NCBI GenBank assembly: GCA_002746885.1
Contig: PDRS01000005.1
Location: 351,648-415,647 of the forward strand
Source: Candidatus Saccharimonadota bacterium
GTDB taxonomy: Bacteria; Patescibacteriota; Saccharimonadia; Saccharimonadales; UBA4665
Length of the DNA stretch: 64,000 nucleotides
Reading direction: 5' to 3'
The notes beneath the pieces were generated by a model. It ran no database searches and was not told the origin of the DNA. It saw nothing but the letters and a program-made list of their open reading frames with translations. Numbering within the stretch: the first letter of the stretch is position 1; the number at the start of each line of letters is the position of its first letter. Positions 33,851-39,533 of the stretch are shown piece after piece. Both the position numbers and the translations under genes were made by a program.

Positions 33851-34219
33851 CTATGCCTGCTCAGCTGCTAATAAACGCCAGTATTTGCCAACACTCACCG
33901 CCGCGACGTCCTTGCCGATGCCGGCATAGTCAAGTAAGTGCTGTTCCAATGTAATCCGCCCCTGTTTGCCGTCGAGCGACTGTTCGACCTTTCCCATGCG
34001 AAATTGCACGTTGAGATCAGCAACTCGCTCGTCGAGAATGTCTCCGGCCAGCTGAGGCTCAACCAGATTATTCCAGACATCCCTGGGGTACAGGTGCAGA
34101 TACTGTCCAAATCCACGGGTAATGACTGCTCCGCTTGCAAACGTGCCGCGAAGTTCGGTCGGTATGGTTAGCCGCCGTTTATCGTCTAGTTTGCGCTGGA
34201 AGTAGTCCACCTGTGTCAT
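33851..34219 (-). CDS. mraZ: Transcriptional regulator MraZ
   Basis: 122 residues, a little shorter than the usual 140-150. Two SpoVT/AbrB-type halves are visible: DYFQRKLDDKRRLTIPTELRGTF and EQSLDGKQGRITLEQHLLDYAGIGKDVAAVSVGKYWRL. MraZ binds repeats of TGGG-type pentamers upstream of its own gene and controls the dcw cluster. Such repeats are present at 34403-34438, which supports both the call and autoregulation. Confidence 0.93.
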   Translation of the reverse strand: MTQVDYFQRKLDDKRRLTIPTELRGTFASGAVITRGFGQYLHLYPRDVWNNLVEPQLAGDILDERVADLNVQFRMGKVEQSLDGKQGRITLEQHLLDYAGIGKDVAAVSVGKYWRLLAAEQA

Positions 34220-34402
34220 ATGGTTATTTTTTTAAGTGTACGGTGAGTGTTTGTTTTTGCCCTTGCTTTCGTTCCCAGTAGTCTGTTGCCAGACCAGCGG
34301 AAGCCGCGAGCGCGGGAGAGTTTTTGCCGAAAGGTTCTTGAGAGAAACTTCTGGCGACTCGAGAGGCAGTTCGCCTTTGTTTGAAGCGGGCTACCTACTT
34401 TT

Positions 34403-34438
34403 ACCCACTGCTAACAGTTTACTACCCACTCTCACCCA
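34403..34438 (-). promoter_or_regulatory. MraZ operator (TGGGT repeats)
   Basis: Three TGGGT repeats on the minus strand at 34434-34438, 34424-34428 and 34403-34407. The first two are separated by exactly 5 nt; the third is 21 nt further, close to two more 10-nt periods. This matches the TGGGN repeats with 5-nt spacing established for E. coli MraZ. The upstream pair lies between the -35 and -10 boxes. Confidence 0.8.
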
Positions 34439-34444
34439 CTTCAA
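34416..34444 (-). promoter_or_regulatory. Promoter of mraZ and the dcw cluster
   Basis: TTGAAG (34439-34444), 17-nt spacer, TAAACT (34416-34421). The spacer contains two MraZ repeats. Leader to mraZ about 190 nt; a second -10-like TACACT lies about 15 nt before the mraZ ATG. Confidence 0.65.
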
Positions 34445-34457
34445 TACACATAATGTG

Positions 34458-34482
34458 AAAAAAGTGGTGAAATTCACACCAC
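34458..34482 (-). terminator. Terminator of the 34526 gene
   Basis: On the minus strand GTGGTG-tgaattt-CACCAC followed by TTTTTT; it insulates the accessory genes from the mraZ promoter just downstream. Confidence 0.65.
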
Positions 34483-34525
34483 CCTTTCACTTATGTACGT
34501 ACCCGTCACTCGGTCGGTTGACAAC

Positions 34526-34897
34526 TTATGTGCCAGCCTCAGGAGTCGTCACATTAATAGAACCTGTTGCGGGATTTTGCTGAACACAAGTTTTTTGAGA
34601 CATCCGGTACGTAGCATCACCCCTAAGCGACCTAGTTCCAATATCTCCTGCTACAGCTTCAGTCAAGCTTACATGAGCCGCACCAAAGTTCGGGATGGTC
34701 GCAGGCGAAATTACACCTTGCTCACGACCCTTATCTATAGCGGCATTTAATTGGCTTGCGGCTATGCCGCTCACCGTACCGCCATATTCACTGCCTTTGA
34801 TATCTTTTTTCGGATCTACGCATACGGTTTTTTGCGGTTCTGGTGATTCGGCGATATGCGCTATCCCCAAAAAACCTCCAGCCCCCAGCACAAACAC
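34526..34897 (-). CDS. Hypothetical membrane-anchored accessory protein (start unclear)
   Basis: At least 123 residues from a GTG. The open frame extends upstream to a TAA at 34961 and encodes WHATQEFVRKHPAKALGVFVLGAGGFLGIAHIAE, a convincing basic-plus-hydrophobic anchor, but without an in-frame ATG/GTG/TTG. A perfect AAGGAGG and ATG (about 34952) precede it in a different frame that stops after 8 codons. So the gene may carry a 1-nt indel near its start, or begin at the GTG. The rest is polar (KTVCVDPKKDIKGSEYGGTVSGIAASQLNAAIDKGREQGVIS...TYRMSQKTCVQQNPATGSINVTTP) with two Cys. Family unknown. Confidence 0.5.
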   Translation of the reverse strand: MFVLGAGGFLGIAHIAESPEPQKTVCVDPKKDIKGSEYGGTVSGIAASQLNAAIDKGREQGVISPATIPNFGAAHVSLTEAVAGDIGTRSLRGDATYRMSQKTCVQQNPATGSINVTTPEAGT

Positions 34898-34960
34898 CCC
34901 AAGCGCCTTCGCAGGATGTTTACGGACAAATTCCTGCGTAGCATGCCATAATGCCCCTCC

Positions 34961-35224
34961 TTACGATCCGCTAACTCGTGCGGGGCGAGCGAAACCAAGC
35001 TGAGCATGACCAATGTGGGTTTCTGCCTCGCGCAAGTGCGTGTGTTCGAGCGCTTCGCCGCTGCCATGCGCTGGATCGTGGTATATGGTAGCTATCATGC
35101 CTTCGCTACTTTTCATTGCTGTTATTAGCAGAGCTGCAATCGCGACATACATACCTACATGAAAATGCACAGGGTGCATACGAAGCCGCTTTTGTGTTTT
35201 AGATTTTTTTGCCATTTTTGCCAT
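34961..35224 (-). CDS. Small single-pass membrane protein
   Basis: 87 residues. A Lys/Arg-rich N-terminus (MAKMAKKSKTQKRLRMHP) precedes one membrane segment (FHVGMYVAIAALLITAM), then a polar, His-rich part (HDPAHGSGEALEHTHLREAETHIGHAQLG) that could bind metal. Its TAA is in the same frame as the next gene, and the next gene's Shine-Dalgarno overlaps this stop. The promoter at 35280-35308 is near consensus. Unknown family; likely one accessory operon with 34526. Confidence 0.55.
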   Translation of the reverse strand: MAKMAKKSKTQKRLRMHPVHFHVGMYVAIAALLITAMKSSEGMIATIYHDPAHGSGEALEHTHLREAETHIGHAQLGFARPARVSGS

Positions 35225-35279
35225 ATTTTTGATTTGATGTTTGATATGTTTAGCTTGTTTATGTTTACAAGACTATCCT

Positions 35280-35308
35280 ATCATAACAAAACATAACTAT
35301 TTTGTCAA
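35280..35308 (-). promoter_or_regulatory. Strong extended -10 promoter of the 35224 gene
   Basis: TTGACA (35303-35308), 17 nt, TATGAT (35280-35285) preceded by TTGT. One of four very similar promoters at accessory genes. Confidence 0.7.
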
Positions 35309-35463
35309 CTACATGTTATCCCTGCTCGTATTTGCCCGCATTCCTCCCTTGTTGCTAAAGAAGTGCTACGCGAGCTACTCGGGCGTACACTCGCAACACA
35401 AAAGCACTGCTTGCTCTTCGGTCATAACACCGAGCAGCGAGCAACACAAAACCCAACCTACGT

Positions 35464-36174
35464 TTACTTCCGGCTACGCCGTCCGCTCACTTTATTTCGC
35501 CGAAAATCTCTGTACGCCAGTTCTCGACGATGCTGATCAATTCCCTCTATATACTCATCAAAGCCCTGCAGCAGCGTCGAAAACCGCCGGTTCGGCACCA
35601 AGAGTTTTAGCAGTTTCTTCTCTTGCGCCAAATATTCCACCAGACTGAAAAAATCACCGTCGCCGCTCACAATAACCGCCTTGTCGTAGTTTGGCAGCTC
35701 TTTCATGGCGTACAGCACCAAGTCGGCGTCAATATTCCCCTTCACGAGCGCCTTCTCGGCGTCTTCCGTTTTTCCGCCTCCAGCTTCAGCCGACCGATTA
35801 TTTCGCGCCGTCCCGCTCGCTGCTGGCGACTGGGCATGTGCTGGACGCTGTTCGTTGGGCGTTACCCGCTGCTTTATTTCCAGCGTCGGCTTGAGCACCA
35901 CCAGAAAGCCGTGCGCATACATCTGTTCGTACAGAGCTTCATTTTCCGCCATATAGCCTATAAACATATACGCCTGCGTAACGTTGTGTTCGCTTCGAAG
36001 CCATTCGCGAAACTTCGCCCAATCCATCTTCCAGCCAATTTTCTGCACGCCGAGGTTCAGGTTTTGACTGTCGATAAACGCATAATTGCCCTTGGGCTTA
36101 CTGTTTGCTCGCGGCTGCTTTTTCCGCCACCACGGTTTTCGCCCGCCTTGTCTTTTGCTGTGTTGTTCTGTCAT
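35464..36174 (-). CDS. NYN-domain (LabA/DUF88-like) putative nuclease
   Basis: 236 residues. The NYN fold, a PIN-like metal-dependent RNase fold, is shown by NYAFIDSQNLNLGVQKIGWKMDW (first Asp), NIDADLVLYAM (Asp) and DKAVIVSGDGDFFSLVEYL (DGDF with the third acidic cluster). A disordered insert (RPAHAQSPAASGTARNNRSAEAGGG) separates the halves. Both termini are strongly basic (RKPWWRKKQPRANSKPK; RRNKVSGRRSRK), consistent with RNA binding. Leaderless start: TATACT at 36182-36187 lies 7 nt before the ATG. Likely role in RNA decay or processing (inference). Confidence 0.85.
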   Translation of the reverse strand: MTEQHSKRQGGRKPWWRKKQPRANSKPKGNYAFIDSQNLNLGVQKIGWKMDWAKFREWLRSEHNVTQAYMFIGYMAENEALYEQMYAHGFLVVLKPTLEIKQRVTPNEQRPAHAQSPAASGTARNNRSAEAGGGKTEDAEKALVKGNIDADLVLYAMKELPNYDKAVIVSGDGDFFSLVEYLAQEKKLLKLLVPNRRFSTLLQGFDEYIEGIDQHRRELAYRDFRRNKVSGRRSRK

Positions 36175-36181
36175 ATAAGAC

Positions 36182-36187
36182 AGTATA
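36182..36187 (-). promoter_or_regulatory. -10 box TATACT of the NYN gene
   Basis: TATACT, 7 nt, ATG on the minus strand. Confidence 0.6.
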
Positions 36188-36197
36188 CTACGCCGCC

Positions 36198-36431
36198 CTA
36201 CTTGCCCGACGAAGCACTCATAACCCAGCCGGCAATACGAGACACAGGACCGCGCCTATCCCGTATAGCTGGACAAAGCAGCGGAGAATCTTCGACTGTT
36301 CCAGTGGTACGCTTGAGTATCCTAGCGCCAAGCAGATTCAATGCCAGCACCAGACTGCACTCATGCATAAGAGCTCCAAGCCGTATAGAATCGTCCATTG
36401 CGGCACGAAACTCCTGGTATTGTCGCCACAT
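36198..36431 (-). CDS. Small hypothetical protein downstream of the helicase
   Basis: 77 residues from the ATG at 36431 (a TTG 18 nt upstream is the alternative). It begins about 38 nt after the helicase stop, same strand. Contents: a helical start (MWRQYQEFRAAMDDSIRLGALMHECSLVLALNLLGARIL) and an Arg-rich end. No family recognised, and coding status is uncertain. Confidence 0.35.
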   Translation of the reverse strand: MWRQYQEFRAAMDDSIRLGALMHECSLVLALNLLGARILKRTTGTVEDSPLLCPAIRDRRGPVSRIAGWVMSASSGK

Positions 36432-36468
36432 GGTTTTCTTTATGCGCAAGAGCGTTTTACGATAAACA

Positions 36469-37980
36469 TTACCGTTTCACTATTCGTAAGATATCCTCAC
36501 CATACCGCCGCCACTTCGCCGTACCTACCCCTTTGATTGCTAGCAGAGCCTGTTCGGTCTGAGGGCGGCGCGCGGCGAGTTCTTTGAGCGTGGCGTCATG
36601 AAAAACCATGTAGGGCGCAGTTTTCTCCGCGGCGGCCTGCCGAGTCCGCCACGCTTTCAACTCCTTGAAGAGCGCTTCATCGAGCGCCGCTTCGACATCT
36701 TCTGACGCGGTTTTTTCAGCAAAATCGAGCGTTTCTTGCGCTCGCAGCTCGCTCTGTTTGTGCAGCCATTTGTCAAACTCGTGAACCGCCGGATGCATTG
36801 CCAATGCCATACGGTTCACCCCCGTCAAATAAATCCCGTCCATGCTTCGCACACGAGAAAGCGCCACGTACCCCATGCCAGGCGCAAAGCTCCGGCTCAG
36901 GTCAATTTCGGCCGCATCAAGGCTCATCCCTTGGCTTTTATGAATTGTGATCGCCCAAGCGAGCCGCAGCGGCAGCTGCGTCACCTCCGCCGTAACCCGC
37001 CCGTCTTCTTCGAGCGACCAACTGTGCGGCTCGACATGCACCTCTTTGCCGCCCGTCGTTACTACGAGCGGCGTATCGCCCACAAAATCCATCACGACGC
37101 CGCGCGTACCATTGACAAATTTTCCTCTCTGGCTATTTGCGACAAACATGACTTCAGCACCCCGCTTCAGGACGAGCTCTTCGGGAGCAAGAACGCTTTT
37201 CATAAGTTGTTCGCGCTTCGCCGCTGCACCGCTTGCGCGCATGCGGTAGGTTTTTGGTTCCGCCCCCAAGGCACGGAGATGTTGTTCGTTTATTTTATCG
37301 ACATCGACATTGTGCGCATACAACCGCGTCAGCACTGTGGTTGCCGCCGGTTTTTGCGCCAAACGCTCCTGCAAAGCAGCCTCATGATATTCGCCAACGT
37401 CACCCTGGCGCATAGCCCCCAGCAAATCAAGTAACGTATCGCCCGCCATTTGGCGATGTTGCTCAGTCAGATAGCAAATGACTGGGTCAAGCTCCTCCCA
37501 TGCAGCACTTAGGTGGGCAAAATCTGGTTCCGTTCGCTCGCGCTCTACCGGCGGCAACTGAAACAAATCGCCGACCAAAACAACCTGCAGCCCGCCGAAC
37601 GGCTTGTTGTTCATACGGATCTTCTTGGCCAGTAAATTGACCATATCAAGCCTGCGGCCATGCAACATAGAAATCTCATCTATGACGAGTATATCCGTGG
37701 CATTGTAACGCTTGACGAGCTTTGACTTTGCGCTCAAGCGCGCGAGATCATGCTGACTCAAAGTGTCGAGAATACCAAGCCCAGACCACGAGTGAATTGT
37801 GCTGCCGCCAATGTGCGTCGCTGCTATGCCAGTGCTCGCTGTGATTGCGACATTTTTACCGCGTTTTCGAGCCAACCGAATAAACTCATTCAGTACGTGC
37901 GTTTTGCCCGCCCCTGGCGCACCAGTCAAAAAAATGGACTCGCCGTCCATCATCAGTTGCAATGCCTGTGTTTGTCTCAT
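36469..37980 (-). CDS. PIF1-like SF1 helicase with C-terminal HRDC domain
   Basis: 503 residues. Walker A TGAPGAGKTHVLNEF, motif Ia-like ITASTGIAATHIGG, Walker B LVIDEISMLHG, motif III VLVGDLFQLPPV, motif IV-like TEQHRQ, and motif V/VI WAITIHKSQGMSLDAAEIDL...YVALSRV. These are PIF1/RecD2 features. Residues about 430-500 (FKELKAWRTRQAAAEKTAPYMVFHDATLKELAARRPQTEQALLAIKGVGTAKWRRYGEDIL) form an HRDC domain, normally found in RecQ and RNase D. PIF1-HRDC fusions are known in diverse bacteria. Likely unwinds DNA or R-loops in repair. Confidence 0.92.
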   Translation of the reverse strand: MRQTQALQLMMDGESIFLTGAPGAGKTHVLNEFIRLARKRGKNVAITASTGIAATHIGGSTIHSWSGLGILDTLSQHDLARLSAKSKLVKRYNATDILVIDEISMLHGRRLDMVNLLAKKIRMNNKPFGGLQVVLVGDLFQLPPVERERTEPDFAHLSAAWEELDPVICYLTEQHRQMAGDTLLDLLGAMRQGDVGEYHEAALQERLAQKPAATTVLTRLYAHNVDVDKINEQHLRALGAEPKTYRMRASGAAAKREQLMKSVLAPEELVLKRGAEVMFVANSQRGKFVNGTRGVVMDFVGDTPLVVTTGGKEVHVEPHSWSLEEDGRVTAEVTQLPLRLAWAITIHKSQGMSLDAAEIDLSRSFAPGMGYVALSRVRSMDGIYLTGVNRMALAMHPAVHEFDKWLHKQSELRAQETLDFAEKTASEDVEAALDEALFKELKAWRTRQAAAEKTAPYMVFHDATLKELAARRPQTEQALLAIKGVGTAKWRRYGEDILRIVKR

Positions 37981-38045
37981 GTTTTCGCCCCTCCGTACGC
38001 TATGCGTTTACTCCGTGCTTGTACGTTTCGTCTTACGTACAACCC

Positions 38046-38051
38046 AGTATA
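38046..38051 (-). promoter_or_regulatory. -10 box TATACT of the PIF1-like gene
   Basis: TATACT with a TTGCGG 16 nt upstream; leader about 60 nt with a GGAGGGG ribosome-binding site 8 nt before the ATG. The large palindrome begins only 23 nt upstream of this box, next to the -35. Confidence 0.55.
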
Positions 38052-38074
38052 CCTCTCACCGCCTTCCCCGCAAC

Positions 38075-38146
38075 CCCCAACGCATTGTGTTTTCCACTTC
38101 GTTTTAGATTGTACGGCCGTACAATCTAAAACACAATGCGTTGGGG
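38075..38146. repeat. Large nested palindrome
   Basis: Two overlapping perfect dyads. Outer arms of 19 bp: CCCCAACGCATTGTGTTTT (38075-38093) and its reverse complement (38128-38146). Inner uninterrupted 32-bp palindrome at 38101-38132, centred on TACGGCCGTA. The AAAAC at 38128-38132 belongs to both, so the two structures compete. It lies between the end of the DUF4868 operon and the helicase promoter. It is far longer than ordinary terminators here; there is no U-tract. Confidence 0.85.
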
Positions 38147-38175
38147 TGTATTGGCTGAGGAGCGCGTCGGGGAGA

Positions 38176-38195
38176 TGTCATATGAATGTATGACA
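38176..38195. repeat. Short inverted repeat after the small membrane protein gene
   Basis: TGTCATA-tgaatg-TATGACA, 7-bp arms, about 25 nt past the stop of the gene at 38219. Confidence 0.5.
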
Positions 38196-38218
38196 GTTTT
38201 GGCGTTTCGTTTATTGTG

Positions 38219-38437
38219 TCAAGATTTTTTGTGACGTTTTTGTGCAGATTGACGGATGACCTCACCTCCTGCTGCTTGAGCAAGGTTGAGAACACCTAAT
38301 GTATTCGCGGCGACCGCCAGCGGCGCAGTCAGCACCGCCCCCGCAGCAAAACAAGCAAGCGCGCCGAGCGCGTTCACGTTGCGATACCAACGCGCCATCC
38401 GCTCGCCCTTCCCTTCTTCTGGCCTGCCTGCGCCCAT
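38219..38437 (-). CDS. Small membrane protein paired with DUF4868
   Basis: 72 residues from the ATG 7 nt after the DUF4868 stop (the ORF track adds a TTG start). A polar N-terminus (GAGRPEEGKGERMARWYRN) is followed by one long hydrophobic helix or hairpin (ALGALACFAAGAVLTAPLAVAANTLGVLNLA) and a basic end (RQSAQKRHKKS). The tight spacing makes an operon certain. Kiwa systems pair DUF4868 (KwaB) with the membrane protein KwaA, but KwaA has several helices and this protein is far smaller, so it is at most an analogue. Confidence 0.6.
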   Translation of the reverse strand: MGAGRPEEGKGERMARWYRNVNALGALACFAAGAVLTAPLAVAANTLGVLNLAQAAGGEVIRQSAQKRHKKS

Positions 38438-38444
38438 GTTCAAC

Positions 38445-39449
38445 CTAAACCTCTGTTTCGTCCTTTGTCTTCAGCGGGCGTTTTTTGATAATCTCGTAGC
38501 GTTCGCCTGTAAGCGGCGATTCCCAGTAGTCTTCGTTGATGATGTTTACGAAAGTTGTCAGACTTTTGTCGTCCATAATGATAATCTTCCCCTGATCATC
38601 AGGCATAAGCTCCAAGTCCATATCTTCGGCGTACTCAAGGGCTTTGTCCTGAGAAACTTTGCCAACTTCCAGCTTTTGCAACTTCTGAACGAGCTGTTTC
38701 TTTCCCTTGAGTAATGCGTTCAACCCCACGCCTTCTGGAAAACTCAAGCCATAGACATCCATAATTTCACGAACCTTACTTTCTGCGATAGCAGCCTCTT
38801 TTGCGTCATAGCCAAACAACGTTTTTAGCTTTGATTGACTAAACACGTACACGTCTTGTTCCAAAATAAGCAGCTGCGGGTCGGTTGAAAGGCGCAGCGC
38901 TGCTTCGGCGTCAAACGGCATGAATCTATCAGCTCGAAGCATCCACCCCTGTTTTCCCTTCATGACCTGCGCTTTTGGCAGCACTTTCGCCATATAAAAC
39001 GGCTTATCCATTTCGGCGTGGCTGACGCGCACCAAAACACCCTTCATATGATTGATGTCATGCTCATCTTCCTTAAACAGCACAATTTCACGCTCCTGCG
39101 TTCGCAGCCAGGCGAGCGTTTCGCGCAGTTTTTCCACCTTAAAGACCTGTGTACGTTGCAGTACGCCCGTTTCGGCTTCTGCTTCTTCAAAACCGCGCAC
39201 AATGAGCCCTTTGTCCGCTCCTTCGAGCACATAGTCGAGCACCTCGTCGACAAATATTGGTTCAAGCTGTTTTTTGAGACTTGCGGTGAGCGCCGTTTTG
39301 TACAGCACATAGTTTTTCGAAATAAAAAAGAGTTCAATCTTTAGTTCATCTTTGTACTGAACAAGATTATTAGCCCACGCAAAAACATCTGTCTCCTGAT
39401 ATGCGTCGCGTTCTTTTTGCAGCTGCGATTCGAGCGTTTCTTCTTCCAT
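38445..39449 (-). CDS. DUF4868 (KwaB-like) protein
   Basis: 334 residues from the ATG that lies 6 nt after a TACAAT box (39456-39461); the longer ORF-track start is excluded by this spacing. The C-terminal half carries the DUF4868 signature as I recall it from KwaB proteins: LEQDVYVFSQSKLKTLFGYDAKEAAIAESKVREIMDVYG, then LVQKLQKLEVGKV, and the terminal GKIIIMDDKSLTTFVNIINEDYWESPLTGERYEIIKKR. No membrane segments. KwaB is the cytosolic partner in the Kiwa anti-phage system. Whether this homologue is defensive is unknown. Followed by a small membrane protein gene. Confidence 0.75.
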   Translation of the reverse strand: MEEETLESQLQKERDAYQETDVFAWANNLVQYKDELKIELFFISKNYVLYKTALTASLKKQLEPIFVDEVLDYVLEGADKGLIVRGFEEAEAETGVLQRTQVFKVEKLRETLAWLRTQEREIVLFKEDEHDINHMKGVLVRVSHAEMDKPFYMAKVLPKAQVMKGKQGWMLRADRFMPFDAEAALRLSTDPQLLILEQDVYVFSQSKLKTLFGYDAKEAAIAESKVREIMDVYGLSFPEGVGLNALLKGKKQLVQKLQKLEVGKVSQDKALEYAEDMDLELMPDDQGKIIIMDDKSLTTFVNIINEDYWESPLTGERYEIIKKRPLKTKDETEV

Positions 39450-39455
39450 GGGAGT

Positions 39456-39461
39456 ATTGTA
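39456..39461 (-). promoter_or_regulatory. -10 box TACAAT of the DUF4868 operon
   Basis: TACAAT, 6 nt, ATG on the minus strand: leaderless arrangement. Confidence 0.6.
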
Positions 39462-39533
39462 CCACCAACGATACACGAGGTGTGTTGTGTAATCACCGAC
39501 GCTCAGCGGACAAAGCGGCTCAGCAGCAAGCCT

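Noticed and set aside
38075-38146. Integron attC-like site
   Set aside because: attC needs GTTRRRY...RYYYAAC boxes at its ends; here the ends are CCCCAAC...GTTGGGG, the opposite orientation, and no integrase is present.
38219-39449. Complete Kiwa defence system
   Set aside because: KwaA is a multi-helix membrane protein; the neighbour is 72 residues with one helix or hairpin, so only a KwaB-like half can be claimed.
36198-39449. Defence island made of PIF1 helicase, NYN nuclease and DUF4868
   Set aside because: Each gene has its own promoter and PIF1-HRDC and NYN proteins are ordinary in reduced genomes; clustering alone is not evidence of one system.
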